DNA of 64,000 nucleotides from Alphaproteobacteria bacterium (GCA_020632915.1 JACKEP010000007.1:124001-188000); one strand, 5' to 3'; counted from the stretch's first letter, positions 17,542 through 26,077 are shown. Notes: generated by a model from the sequence alone, not told the origin. Made by a program: numbers and translations.

Positions 17542-18471
17542 TCACCCCCAGGGGGTGCGGCGCCAGAGGGCCTGCAGCGCGCCGGTGGCCATCACCCCGA
17601 CGGCGCCGAGCCCCGCGACCACCCCCACCGCGAGATCGATGCCCATCCCCGCCACCGTCCGCAGGGCCGGCGGCACGTGGTGCAGACCATCCTCCACCGC
17701 GTGGGCCAGCGGGTGGATGCCGTCGAGCAGGATGTGACCGCCCACCACGAGCATCGCGAACGTGCCGATCCACGAGATCGCGTGCAGCAGCTTGGGGGCG
17801 CTCGCGACCACCACGCGGCCGACCCGCGCCATCCGACCGCCCCGCACCACCATCGCGGCGCCGACGTCGTCGACCTTCACGAGCACGGCGACCACGCCGT
17901 ACACACCCACCGTCAGCAGCACGCTGACCCCGTAGAGCACCGCCACCTGGGTGAGCAGCCCGTAGGAGGCCACCTCGGCGAGCGTGAGCGCCACGATCTC
18001 GCCCGAGAGGATGAGGTCGGTGCGGATGGCACCCGAGACCCGCTGCTGCTCGAACGCCACGGGGTCGAGGGGGGTCGGGTCGGCGCCGGACCCTGCTGCG
18101 GGTTCGTGGGCGTCGCCGTCGCCGTGACCGTGCAGCCCGGTCTTCTCCAGCAGCTTCTCCACGCCCTCGAACGACAGGAACAGGCCTCCCGCCATCAGGA
18201 TCGGGTGGATGCTCCACGGCGCGACGGCGTTGAGCACCAGCGCGCCCGGCGCGAGGATGACGAACTTGTTGAACAGCGACCCGCGGGCGACCTTCCACAC
18301 GACCGGGAGCTCACGGGACGCGGCCAGCCCGATCGCCTGCTCGGCGGTGACGGCCATGTCGTCGGTGACGACACCCGTGGTCTTCTTCGCCGCGAGCAGC
18401 GTGAGCGTGGCGACGTCGTCGGCGATCGTCGCCACGTCGTCGAGCAAGGCGATCAGGCCGCCACCCGCCAT
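17542..18471 (-). CDS. DUF808 (YedI-like) inner membrane protein
   Basis: 309 residues; ATG 18471 with GGAGG four nt upstream. The N terminus (LIALLDDVATIADDVATL) and the K-K-T-x-G-V-x-x-D-D-M segment are the signature of DUF808/YedI membrane proteins. Several hydrophobic segments follow, with a soluble loop at about 110-150 that is His/Asp-rich. The function of the family is not established. It lies 23 bp downstream of the GMC oxidoreductase on the same strand, so it is probably the last gene of that transcription unit. Confidence 0.85.
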   Translation of the reverse strand: MAGGGLIALLDDVATIADDVATLTLLAAKKTTGVVTDDMAVTAEQAIGLAASRELPVVWKVARGSLFNKFVILAPGALVLNAVAPWSIHPILMAGGLFLSFEGVEKLLEKTGLHGHGDGDAHEPAAGSGADPTPLDPVAFEQQRVSGAIRTDLILSGEIVALTLAEVASYGLLTQVAVLYGVSVLLTVGVYGVVAVLVKVDDVGAAMVVRGGRMARVGRVVVASAPKLLHAISWIGTFAMLVVGGHILLDGIHPLAHAVEDGLHHVPPALRTVAGMGIDLAVGVVAGLGAVGVMATGALQALWRRTPWG

Positions 18472-18494
18472 GCGTCCTCCGGTGTCCCCTGCGT

Positions 18495-20003
18495 CTACCG
18501 CGTCGCGGCCGGCGCACCCACGACGTGTGCCGCGCACAGCGTGGCCAGCGCCATGATCGGCACCTGGGGGTTCACGCCCAGGCTGGTGGGGAACACGCTG
18601 CTGTCGGCGACGTACAGGCCGTCGACGTGGTGGTGGCGGAAGTCGGGCCGCACCACGCTCGCGGCGGGGTCGCTGCCCATCCGGCAGGTGCCGAACAGGT
18701 GGGTGATGGCGCCCGTGTAGGCCGACGCGCTCCGGGGTCCGTCGCGTTCCAGGCGTTCGAGCGCGCTGACGTCGCGCACCTCCAGATCGAAGCCGCGCAG
18801 GTGCGGGGCGACGCGCTCGGCACCCGCGGCGAACAACAGCTCGCCGAGCACGCGCTGACCGCGCCGGAACCGCGCCACGTCGTCGGCCGTCGCCGACCAC
18901 GTCACCACCGTGCGCCCGAGCACCCGTCGCACGCGGCCGTGGGTGGTCGACCGCACGGCCACCCCCCACTCGCACCAGTGGTCCATGTCGGCGACCTGCG
19001 CCGCGAGGGAGCGTCCGGCAGACGGGAAACGCCCCGCGAGCACGCCAGGGCCCATGCCGAGCGCCTCGAACTTGAGGCCCTCGTGCCGCAGCCCGATCAC
19101 CTCGTGTCCTTGGGTGGCGCCCTCCCACGCGCGCACCGGCGCGGCGAACCGTCCGGACACGGACATGCCGGGGTGGCACTGGAGGTGGTCCCCGACCGGC
19201 CCATGGCGCAGGCCGCTCGCGCGCAGCAACAGCGGCGACTGGATGGCGCTCGCAGCGACGACGACCCGTTCGGCGGTGACCGCGAACCGCGCACCGCCCC
19301 GCGTGCGCCCCGCGACACCCCGCGCGCGCCCGCCGGACACGGTGATCGTGTCGACCGTGGCGTCGTGGAACACGGTGGCGCCGCGCTCGACGGCGTCGGG
19401 CAGCCAGGTGCGCTCGGGGGTCTGCTTGTGGCCGCCGGGGCAGCCCTGCAGGCAGCGACCGAGGCCCTCGCAGCCGACCACGTTGCGCCGGATCGGGCGG
19501 TGCGCGAGACCGAGCGCCTCGGCGCCGATCGCCATCAACGTGTTCTTCCGTCCGGCGATGGCGGGATCGGTCGGCGCCACGCCGAGGCGTGCCTCGACGT
19601 CGTCGGTGGCCGCCTCGATCGCCGGCCACGGCAGCGCCTCGGCGAGCGCGGGGTCGGTCGCGACCCAGCCCTCGTGGACGTCGCGGGGCAGCCGCCAGCA
19701 GATCGCGCCGTTGATCGGGGCGCTGCCGCCCACCATGCGTCCCTGCACGAACGGCATCGGCGACGCACCCAGCACCACCGACGCCCCCATCGATCGGTAG
19801 CTGCGCGCCATGGCCCGCAGCGCGCCCGGCGCATGGTCGCCAGGCGCCACCCAGGGCCCGGCCTCCACGACGACCACCCGCGCCCCTGCGGCGGCGGCGC
19901 GCGCGGCGACCACGGCACCCGCGGGACCACTGCCGACGACGACGACGTCGGCGCGCATCGCGTGGGTGCCACGGACCTGCCGCCCGTCGAGCCGACCGGT
20001 CAC
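18495..20003 (-). CDS. GMC family FAD-dependent oxidoreductase
   Basis: 502 residues from a GTG start at 20003, which overlaps the upstream stop (GTGA) and has GGGAGG four nt before it; a later ATG would leave the FAD motif almost without leader. Residues about 18-48 hold the dinucleotide fold (VVVGSGPAGAVVAARAA...VVVVE). The GMC signature follows in QGRMVGGSAPINGA, an internal Cys-rich GCEGLGRCLQGCPGG segment, and the C-terminal domain has HLFGTCRMGSD and DSSVFPTSLGVNPQVPIMALA. The family oxidises alcohols (cholesterol, glucose, long-chain alcohols); the Cys-rich segment recalls cholesterol-oxidase-like and long-chain alcohol dehydrogenase members. Its substrate is unknown. It is translationally coupled to the small protein upstream. 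Confidence 0.88.
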   Translation of the reverse strand: MTGRLDGRQVRGTHAMRADVVVVGSGPAGAVVAARAAAAGARVVVVEAGPWVAPGDHAPGALRAMARSYRSMGASVVLGASPMPFVQGRMVGGSAPINGAICWRLPRDVHEGWVATDPALAEALPWPAIEAATDDVEARLGVAPTDPAIAGRKNTLMAIGAEALGLAHRPIRRNVVGCEGLGRCLQGCPGGHKQTPERTWLPDAVERGATVFHDATVDTITVSGGRARGVAGRTRGGARFAVTAERVVVAASAIQSPLLLRASGLRHGPVGDHLQCHPGMSVSGRFAAPVRAWEGATQGHEVIGLRHEGLKFEALGMGPGVLAGRFPSAGRSLAAQVADMDHWCEWGVAVRSTTHGRVRRVLGRTVVTWSATADDVARFRRGQRVLGELLFAAGAERVAPHLRGFDLEVRDVSALERLERDGPRSASAYTGAITHLFGTCRMGSDPAASVVRPDFRHHHVDGLYVADSSVFPTSLGVNPQVPIMALATLCAAHVVGAPAATR

Positions 20004-20353
20004 AGCACCTCCCGGACGTGGCGCTGCACGGCGTCGGCGTCGAAGTAGACCAGGCAGGCCACGATGCGGGCGATCTCGACGAGGTCGCCCACACCGGGGA
20101 GCGCGGCGGCCCAGGCCACGACGGCGTCGCGCCGATCGGCGTCGAGCGCCGCCAACGTGCGCCCCGTGCGCAGCAGCGGCAGGACCCACCCGAGCAGGAG
20201 CACGGCGACGGCCAGCCCCAGCCGCAGGTGGCCCGGCGCCGCGGCGTCCAGCGTCGCCTCCGCAGCGTCCTGGTCGACGTCGGCCCACGCCGGCCAGCCG
20301 GGGGGCGCCGGCAGCACGGCGCGCAGCACCACCCGGCGTGGCCAGACCGTCAC
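20000..20353 (-). CDS. Small protein coupled to GMC oxidoreductase
   Basis: 117 residues from a GTG at 20353 that overlaps the OsmC stop by 4 nt (GTGA); its own stop overlaps the GMC start in the same way. It has one hydrophobic segment (LGLAVAVLLLGWVLPLL, about 47-63) and an alpha-helical remainder with LPGVGDLVEIARIVACLVYFD. Several GMC-type dehydrogenases have a small partner subunit or N-terminal helical domain. The position and coupling suggest such an accessory subunit or membrane tether, but no family is firmly recognised. Confidence 0.7.
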   Translation of the reverse strand: MTVWPRRVVLRAVLPAPPGWPAWADVDQDAAEATLDAAAPGHLRLGLAVAVLLLGWVLPLLRTGRTLAALDADRRDAVVAWAAALPGVGDLVEIARIVACLVYFDADAVQRHVREVL

Positions 20354-20787
20354 GCGGTGCGTCGGGCCGACAGCGTGATGGGCGTGGACGCCAGGGCGCG
20401 CGACAGCGGGCAGCCCGCCTTCGCCGCCGCGGCGAGCTCCTGGAAGGCGGCGTCGTCGATGCCGTCGACGGTGGCCTGCAGGTCGAGGGCGATGCCACGG
20501 ATCACGAAGCCGCTGTCGTCCTTGGACAGGTCGACCGCCGCGGTGACCGTCAGCTGCGTGGCGGGGTGGCCGGCGCGCGTGAGCGCGAACGCGGTGGCCA
20601 TGGCGAAGCAGCCCGCGTGCGCGGCGGCGAGGAGCTCCTCGGGGTTGGTACCCGCGGTGCCGTCCTCGCTGACGAAGCGTGTCTGGAACGAGTAGGGCTG
20701 GTCGGCGAGGACGCCCGACTGGGTGGTGAGCGAGCCGGTGCCGGACGGTCCGTCACCGCGCCAGACGGCGGTGCTGGTGCGCTTCAT
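20350..20787 (-). CDS. OsmC/Ohr-family peroxiredoxin
   Basis: 145 residues; ATG 20787 with GAGG five nt upstream. The sequence matches the OsmC family over its whole length: KRTSTAVWRGDGPSGTG at the start, then GTNPEELLAAAHAGCFAMA with the peroxidatic Cys and AAKAGCPLSRAL with the second Cys, ending in an ITLSAR strand. OsmC proteins reduce organic hydroperoxides in the cytoplasm. Here it is the first gene of a coupled operon with the small protein and the GMC oxidoreductase. GMC oxidases can produce peroxide, so a protective pairing is plausible but inferred. Confidence 0.93.
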   Translation of the reverse strand: MKRTSTAVWRGDGPSGTGSLTTQSGVLADQPYSFQTRFVSEDGTAGTNPEELLAAAHAGCFAMATAFALTRAGHPATQLTVTAAVDLSKDDSGFVIRGIALDLQATVDGIDDAAFQELAAAAKAGCPLSRALASTPITLSARRTA

Positions 20788-20853
20788 GGAGACCTCGGGA
20801 GCATGGAGGTGGAGCGACCGCGGGGCCGCTCCGCCAGCATACGCCGCCCGTGG

Positions 20854-21330
20854 TCACGCGCTGGCCTCGGACGCGAGCGACGTGACGATCTGCAGCGCCT
20901 CCTGGACGTGTCGCGTGGCCTGCACCATCGAGTTGAACACGTGGCGGATGACCCCCTGCCCGTCGACGACGTAGGTGACACGGCCGTCGGCCAGGCCCAG
21001 CAGGAAGCGCGGCGCCCCGAAGGCCTTGCGCACCTGGCCCTTGTCGTCGGACAGCAGGGTGTAGGGCAGCCCGTGCTTGGCGACGAAGTCGGCGTGGCTC
21101 TTGATGCCGTCGGACGAGATGCCGACCACCCGCACGCCGGCGTCGCTGAAGTCCTCGTGGGCGTCGCGGAAGGCGCACGCCTCGGCGGTGCAGCCCACCG
21201 TGAAGTCCTGCGGGTAGAAGAACAGCACCACCGGCCCCTCGGCGACGAGCGCCTCGCTGGACACCGGCTGGCCGTTCTGGTCGGGGAGGGTGAACGTCGG
21301 GATGTGGTCACCGACGGAGAGGGACGCCAT
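20854..21330 (-). CDS. bcp: Peroxiredoxin of the BCP/AhpC-TSA family
   Basis: 158 residues; ATG 21330 with GGAGG four nt upstream is chosen over longer open sequence. The thioredoxin-fold peroxiredoxin signature is FFYPQDFTVGCTAEACAFRD with peroxidatic Cys and a resolving-type Cys five residues on; the usual D-x-T-P-G-C is D-F-T-V-G-C here. It reduces hydrogen or organic peroxides in the cytosol using thioredoxin. It sits 66 bp upstream of osmC on the same strand, so two thiol peroxidases and the GMC oxidase may form one oxidative-stress cluster. Confidence 0.9.
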   Translation of the reverse strand: MASLSVGDHIPTFTLPDQNGQPVSSEALVAEGPVVLFFYPQDFTVGCTAEACAFRDAHEDFSDAGVRVVGISSDGIKSHADFVAKHGLPYTLLSDDKGQVRKAFGAPRFLLGLADGRVTYVVDGQGVIRHVFNSMVQATRHVQEALQIVTSLASEASA

Positions 21331-21501
21331 GGGACCTCCAAGTGGGGTACTTCGCGCACCCCGGGCACGGCCGCGGTAGCCGGGCCCTGCGCCATCGTCG
21401 GCGCGAACAGACAACCAGCGACGTCACCTTCCGTCGCACCGCGCCGCCGGGCGGGGTGACCCCGTCGCGCGGCGTGCATACGCTCGCTCGGGGAGGCTGC
21501 G

Positions 21502-22176
21502 ATGATCCCACGCGAGCCCCGGTCCACCGCGCTGCCGTGGTCGCTGCGCCCGCCCGCGCCGCAGACCCCGCCGCCGCCCGGCGGCCTGGTGGTGGCCCAC
21601 CGCGGCGGTCTCGCGCACGCGCCCGAGAACAGCCTGGAGGCCATCCGCACCGCCGCGCGGCGCGGCGCCGACGCGGTCGAGCTCGACGTCCGGGTGGGCC
21701 CCGACGGGCTGATCTGCGCCCACGACCGCGGCCAGCCGGGTCCACGTGCGGACGTCGCCGTGCCCACGGCGCTCGACCTCGGGCTGCGGGTGGAGCTCGA
21801 CGTCAAGGGTCTCGTGGGGCTGGGACCGAGCGCCCGCGTGGCCGAGCTGGTCGATCGCCTCGGGGCCCACGAGCGCATCTGGGCCACCTCGTTCCACCCG
21901 CTCGCCGCGTGGCGCCTGCGGGCCCTCGACCCGCGGCTGGTGGTGGGCTGGGCCGTGGCGCGGTCGTGGGTGGAGCGGCTGACCCTGTGGCAGGCGTGGG
22001 TGGACTGGCTGAGGGTGCAGGTGCTCGCCCCGCACACCGAGCTGCTCACCGACGCGCGGCTGGCGCGCTGGCACGACAAGGGGCTCATGGTCGAGGCCTG
22101 GACGGTGGATCCGGACGAAGCGGCAGCGCTGCGCGCCAAGGGCGTGTCCACGGTGGTCGATGCCCTCCCCGCCTGA
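21502..22176 (+). CDS. Glycerophosphodiester phosphodiesterase family protein
   Basis: 224 residues; ATG 21502 with GGGGAGG five nt upstream and a TACGCT -10-like hexamer at 21479-21484. After a Pro-rich N terminus come the GDPD motifs HRGG-x-x-HAPENSLEAI (catalytic His and the E-N motif), DAVELDVR (metal-binding Glu/Asp) and ICAHDRG. The C-terminal half shows the TIM-barrel end GLMVEAWTVDPDEAAALRAKGV. It hydrolyses glycerophosphodiesters to glycerol-3-phosphate and an alcohol. No signal peptide is evident, so it may be cytoplasmic. Its stop overlaps the start of the PLD gene by 17 nt, making a lipid-metabolism pair. Confidence 0.9.
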   Translation: MIPREPRSTALPWSLRPPAPQTPPPPGGLVVAHRGGLAHAPENSLEAIRTAARRGADAVELDVRVGPDGLICAHDRGQPGPRADVAVPTALDLGLRVELDVKGLVGLGPSARVAELVDRLGAHERIWATSFHPLAAWRLRALDPRLVVGWAVARSWVERLTLWQAWVDWLRVQVLAPHTELLTDARLARWHDKGLMVEAWTVDPDEAAALRAKGVSTVVDALPA

Positions 22177-24817
22177 TCCGTCCCCCGCCGTCGACGCGGT
22201 CGTCGCCTCCGGGTTCGACGGCGCCGTGGTGCACGTCGGCACCGCCCTGCCCGCCGAGGCGGTGGTGGTGCACGTGCGGCGCCTCGTGCGCGAGGGCGGC
22301 CGCGTCCACCTCGCGCCCGCGCCCGACCCGACCCCGTCGATCTTCCCGGCGTGGAGCCGCGCCCAGGTGGACCTGGAGGCGGCCGAGGCGTGGCGCGCGG
22401 CGGCCCACGCCGCGCTGGAGGGCGCCGGGTTCGAGGTGGCCGACGACGACGCCCCGGAGGGGTCGGTGGCAATCCTCGACCGGAACGCCCCGGTCGACAG
22501 CGTGGCGCGCCACCTCGAGGGCGGCCGCGCCGTGGCGCTCGTGCGACCGGAGACCGGCACGGGCGGCGTCGGTGTGCTCGCGCTGGCCGACCTGCGCCAG
22601 GCGCGCGCCGCGCTGCCGGTGCTGGCGCGGGTCGTCCCCGGCGGCGACGTCCACCTGCTGACGTTGCAGCAGGTGCCCCACGGCACGGCCAAGGACCTGC
22701 GCGAGGTCCTCGGGTGGAACGGCGGGCTCCACCTTCACGCCGTGGGTGGTGGCCTGACCGAGGCGCCCGCGGGCGTCGCGCGCCTGCTGGACACCCTGGC
22801 GCTCGACCTGCTGGTGACGCCCACCAGCACCACCTGGTCGCTGCGCCCGATGCTGATGCTCACCACGGACTGGGCCGCCGACCTGCTGTTCGTGCCGGGC
22901 GGGCCGTCGCTCGGCGAGCTGCGCCTGCGCTGGGCGGCCTTCGCCTCCGTCCCGCTGGCCCGGGGCACGCAGATCGCGTGCGTGCAGGTCGATCCCGCGG
23001 GGCTGGTGTGGATGCCCCCGGACGGCCCGTGCGCGGTCGTCGAGGCCGGCACGGTGCGGGCGACGACGACACTGACCGGGGGGCGCGCCGTGGTGTCCCC
23101 CGACGTGGCCGCCGCGCCCTGGGGCCTCGCGAGCGACCCGGAGGTCGGCCCCGACAGCCTGCAGGTCGTCGCCCACCCGGTGCGCCGCGACGGTGCACCG
23201 GTCGCCCTCGTCCCCGTCGACCTCGACCCCGGCCTCGTCGCCCGCGCCCATGGCGAGGGCCGCAGGGTGTGGGCGGTGGCCTTGCAGCCGTGCGACCCCG
23301 ACGCCGTGCGGGCACGCCTGGGCGTCGACGCCGTGCTCCTCGCCGGCAGCGTGCTCGACGACGGCGCCCCGCGGGACGTGCCGGCCGCCGCCCACGCCGT
23401 GGTGTTCGACCGCGTGGCGCGGGCGCTGCGCGCGGAGGGCTACCCGATCGCCCTGTCGGTCAACCCGATCGGCGGCAGCGGCTTCCTGCACGTCCGCCCC
23501 GAGGACCTCGCCGCGCTGGCGCCCGACGCGCTCGAGAACGCCGTCCGCGCGGCGTCGGTCCCGGTCACGCGCGGGTCGCTCGGCGATGCGCTCCGCCTGC
23601 GCTGCGGCGCCGTGTCCACCTCGGCCGCCTCCCTCGCGTGGCTGTCGGACAGCCGCGCGGCACGTCAGGCCACGCTGCGGCTGATCGACGGCGCCACCAC
23701 GCGGCTGCGGTTCCAGACGTTCATGTGGGAGGACGACACCGTCGGTCGGGCCTTCGCCGACGCGCTGGCCCGGGCCGGGGCGCGCGGCGTCGACGTCCAG
23801 GTGCTGGTGGACTCGCTGTGGAGCCAGCATCGGTCGCTCGCGCGCGACAACCCCGTGCTGTCCGCGCTCGACGAGGCCCAGGGCGTGCAGGTGCGGGCGT
23901 GGCACCCCGTACAGGGCGTGTCGGACCTCAAGCGCCGCAACCACCGCAAGCTCGTCGTGGCCGACGACGACCGCGCCCTCGTGCACGGTCGGAACGTGGC
24001 GGATCACTACTTCACGAGCCCCGACGAGGTGGTGCTCACGCCGAGCACCGACCAGGACGGCGTGCCGTGGGTGGACCTGTCCACCGAGGTCACCGGCCCC
24101 GTCGTGGCCTGCGTCGCCGCCGCGTTCGACGGCGCGTGGGTCGAGGCCGAGGGCACGCCCGGGCCAGCCGTGGCCGCTGGTCCCCGGACGGGCGTGCCGC
24201 TCTGGTGGATCGCCCACACGAGCCTGCGCGACACCCACACGCTCGACGCCCTGCGCGAGCTGTTCGCACGGGCCCGGCACCGGATCCGCATCGTCAACAC
24301 GTTCGCCCTGCAGCACGAGCTGCAGCACGCGCTCGTCGACGCGCTGCGCCGCGGCGTCGCCGTGGAGGTGGTGACCGGCCACGTGCGCCCGCGCCACCAG
24401 GGCGGGCAGGTGCCGTTCCCCGGCTCACCGGGGCGCGACTTCGCCACCGAGATCATCCATGGGCGCTGGGACGTGCTTGCCGGCGCCGGGGCCACGGTCG
24501 TCGCGTGTGCCCAACCCGCCCGCCCGCACTGGCACGCCGACGTCGGCGCGATCCTGCCGCACGTCCACGCCAAGGCGGTGACCATCGACGGTCAGCTCGC
24601 GGCGGTGGGCAGCTTCAACGTGGACATCTCGTCAGCCTACTGGGAGTCCGAGGTGATGATGGTGGTCGCCGACCCCGAGCGCGTCGGCGCGCTCGACGGC
24701 TGGATCGGCGGGATGCTGGACCTCGGCGTGCGCTTCGACCCCCACGACCCGACGTGGCAGCACCACGCCGCCCAGCGGTCGTGGATCAGCGAGCACTGGC
24801 CCGCGATCATCAGCTGA
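22160..24817 (+). CDS. Phospholipase D family protein with large N-terminal extension
   Basis: 885 residues from ATG 22160, overlapping the GDPD gene. The C-terminal about 400 residues are a two-HKD phospholipase D/cardiolipin-synthase-like unit: His595 in NHRKLVVADDDRALVHGRN and His803 in HVHAKAVTIDGQLAAVGSFN, each followed by the usual G-R/S-x-N. The N-terminal about 480 residues are much longer than in cardiolipin synthases and are not recognised; they contain stretches reminiscent of a TIM-barrel/GDPD-like fold (LVVHVRRLVREGGRVHL; AKDLREVLGWNGGLHLH). No signal peptide or TM helix is obvious. The enzyme probably cleaves or transfers phosphatidyl groups; nuclease activity is the alternative for HKD proteins. 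Confidence 0.85.
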   Translation: MPSPPDPSPAVDAVVASGFDGAVVHVGTALPAEAVVVHVRRLVREGGRVHLAPAPDPTPSIFPAWSRAQVDLEAAEAWRAAAHAALEGAGFEVADDDAPEGSVAILDRNAPVDSVARHLEGGRAVALVRPETGTGGVGVLALADLRQARAALPVLARVVPGGDVHLLTLQQVPHGTAKDLREVLGWNGGLHLHAVGGGLTEAPAGVARLLDTLALDLLVTPTSTTWSLRPMLMLTTDWAADLLFVPGGPSLGELRLRWAAFASVPLARGTQIACVQVDPAGLVWMPPDGPCAVVEAGTVRATTTLTGGRAVVSPDVAAAPWGLASDPEVGPDSLQVVAHPVRRDGAPVALVPVDLDPGLVARAHGEGRRVWAVALQPCDPDAVRARLGVDAVLLAGSVLDDGAPRDVPAAAHAVVFDRVARALRAEGYPIALSVNPIGGSGFLHVRPEDLAALAPDALENAVRAASVPVTRGSLGDALRLRCGAVSTSAASLAWLSDSRAARQATLRLIDGATTRLRFQTFMWEDDTVGRAFADALARAGARGVDVQVLVDSLWSQHRSLARDNPVLSALDEAQGVQVRAWHPVQGVSDLKRRNHRKLVVADDDRALVHGRNVADHYFTSPDEVVLTPSTDQDGVPWVDLSTEVTGPVVACVAAAFDGAWVEAEGTPGPAVAAGPRTGVPLWWIAHTSLRDTHTLDALRELFARARHRIRIVNTFALQHELQHALVDALRRGVAVEVVTGHVRPRHQGGQVPFPGSPGRDFATEIIHGRWDVLAGAGATVVACAQPARPHWHADVGAILPHVHAKAVTIDGQLAAVGSFNVDISSAYWESEVMMVVADPERVGALDGWIGGMLDLGVRFDPHDPTWQHHAAQRSWISEHWPAIIS

Positions 24818-24839
24818 CGGCGCGACCTGCGCGGTCAGC
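24813..24839. terminator. Hairpin across convergent stops (PLD / CDGSH genes)
   Basis: GCTGAC (24813-24818) pairs with GTCAGC (24834-24839), and after one mismatch GCGC pairs with GCGC around a short loop. The stem contains both stop codons of the convergent genes. No T-tract is present; a bidirectional terminator or RNA-end-protecting hairpin is likely. Confidence 0.5.
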
Positions 24840-25470
24840 CGCCGTCGGCCGTGAAGCCCACCGTGCGGTGGGAGCCGTCGCAGAAGGGCTTGTCGCCGGA
24901 GTGGCCGCACCGGCAGAGGAACGCGGTGGCGCCTCGCCGGACGGCGCGCCCGGTGCCACAGGTGACCTCGTGGGCACCCTTGACCTTGAGGGGACCGTCC
25001 TTGGTGGGGGTGACCTCGAGGGGACCCGGCGCGCCCCAGTCGGGCAGCGCGCCAGGTGGCGGGAACTCGCCGGTGGCCTTGAAGTCCACGTCGTGGTGGG
25101 AGCCGTCGCACCACGGCTTGTTCGCCGAGGCGCCGCACCGGCACAGGGTGGCGCGGGTGCCGGCGGGGACGCCGGAGACGACGAGGTCGCCACGCACCGC
25201 GTAGGGACCGTTCTCGAGCACGGCGACCACGTTGCGCCCGCTGGGCTGCTCGGAGACCTTGCCGTCGCGTCGCTCGGCCTGAATGGCGCCGGAGGGGCAG
25301 CGCTCGGCGAGCGCGAGGACCTCCTCGGGGGTCGCGGCGTCCGGGTCGATCCACTCTCCCTCGACGTTGGCGCGGAACACCGCGGGCAGCCCGAGCACGC
25401 AGTTGCGGCTGTGGATGCACCGCGTCCCGTCGAACCGGATGCGGACCTTCTTGCCGTCGACGACGTCCAT
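24835..25470 (-). CDS. Fer4_19-type ferredoxin fused to two CDGSH iron-sulfur domains
   Basis: 211 residues; ATG 25470 with GGAGG six nt upstream. Residues about 1-70 resemble the divergent Fer4_19 domain, with CIHSRNC and ERCPSGAI (three Cys). Two CDGSH zinc-finger-type 2Fe-2S motifs follow: CRCGASANKPWCDGSH and, at the C terminus, CRCGHSGDKPFCDGSH, each with the 3Cys-1His ligand set. The protein should therefore carry three Fe-S clusters. Such proteins act in electron transfer or cluster/redox sensing in the cytoplasm; the partner is unknown. Confidence 0.92.
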   Translation of the reverse strand: MDVVDGKKVRIRFDGTRCIHSRNCVLGLPAVFRANVEGEWIDPDAATPEEVLALAERCPSGAIQAERRDGKVSEQPSGRNVVAVLENGPYAVRGDLVVSGVPAGTRATLCRCGASANKPWCDGSHHDVDFKATGEFPPPGALPDWGAPGPLEVTPTKDGPLKVKGAHEVTCGTGRAVRRGATAFLCRCGHSGDKPFCDGSHRTVGFTADGG

Positions 25471-25601
25471 GACAGACCTCCTGCCGAGGATGGTACCGCC
25501 ATCGGGAGCGTCGGAACCGGACGGCTCGTCACGGAACGCCACGGGCGGTGCGACGCCGCGATCCGACCGGCACAGCGACGTCGCACGAGCGTCGGGGCGG
25601 A

Positions 25602-26000
25602 TCAGGCGAGCGCCGGCACCATCGCGTCGGCGCTCACGCGACGGGAGACGGGGCGCAGCGCGTAGCTGACGAACAGCACCGGGATCAGCACGATCGGGAT
25701 GATCGCGCCGTCCACGCCATCGCCGACCGCGAGGTGGGCCCACACCGCACCCAGCAGGTTGAAGAAGATGCCCGCGTAGGCCCACTCCTTCAGCCGCGCG
25801 AAGCCCGGCGCGAGCAGGGCGATCGCGCCGAGCACCTTGAGCACGCCGAGCAGCGGCAGCACGTGGGACGGGTAGCCCATGTGGCCGACGACCCCCTCGA
25901 CGATGGGCTCGGCCCCCGACAGGTAGGCGGCGCCGGACGCCAGGTAGAGCAGGCCGATCAGGCCGGTGGTGAGCCAGTACGAGACGGATCGTGCGTTCAT
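25602..26000 (-). CDS. DoxX-family membrane protein
   Basis: 132 residues; ATG 26000 with GGAGG four nt upstream. Four hydrophobic segments follow, with typical DoxX elements: YWLTTGLIGLLYLASGAAYL, a GYPSHVLPLLGVLKVLGAIALL core and KEWAYAGIFFNLLGA. DoxX-like proteins are small inner-membrane proteins often regulated by adjacent LysR or TetR proteins and linked to redox or electrophile stress; the activity is undefined. It is divergent from a LysR gene, with a clear promoter (TTGGTG, 17 bp, TACGGT) in the shared 99-bp region. Confidence 0.88.
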   Translation of the reverse strand: MNARSVSYWLTTGLIGLLYLASGAAYLSGAEPIVEGVVGHMGYPSHVLPLLGVLKVLGAIALLAPGFARLKEWAYAGIFFNLLGAVWAHLAVGDGVDGAIIPIVLIPVLFVSYALRPVSRRVSADAMVPALA

Positions 26001-26021
26001 GGAACCTCCAGTGGACGCCGA

Positions 26022-26050
26022 ACCGTAAACGCGTGACGTTGATGCACCAA
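26022..26050 (-). promoter_or_regulatory. Sigma-70-like promoter of the DoxX gene
   Basis: On the minus strand TTGGTG (26050-26045), a 17-bp spacer and TACGGT (26027-26022) form a good -35/-10 pair. It ends 21 nt before the DoxX ATG. The -35 box overlaps a CCAATTGG palindrome (26047-26054), so a regulator bound there would directly affect this promoter. Confidence 0.6.
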
Positions 26051-26053
26051 TTG

Positions 26054-26077
26054 GCACGATTCGACCATCAGTCGTGC
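26054..26077. promoter_or_regulatory. Candidate LysR operator between DoxX and lysR genes
   Basis: GCACGA, a 12-bp spacer and TCGTGC form a perfect interrupted inverted repeat, adjoining the CCAATTGG palindrome at 26047-26054. LysR proteins usually bind interrupted palindromes in the divergent intergenic region, upstream of the regulated -35. This is the only strong dyad in the gap. Confidence 0.5.

Noticed and set aside
21024..21032. Another TGCGCAAGG match (minus strand) to the dioxygenase-regulon core
   Set aside because: It lies inside the peroxiredoxin coding region (Val-Arg-Lys codons) and lacks the 11-bp partner half-site and -10 box, so it is probably chance.
20350..21330. Horizontal transfer of the peroxidase/GMC cluster
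   Set aside because: Base composition, ribosome sites and codon use look like the rest of the window; no mobile element, tRNA or direct repeats flank it.
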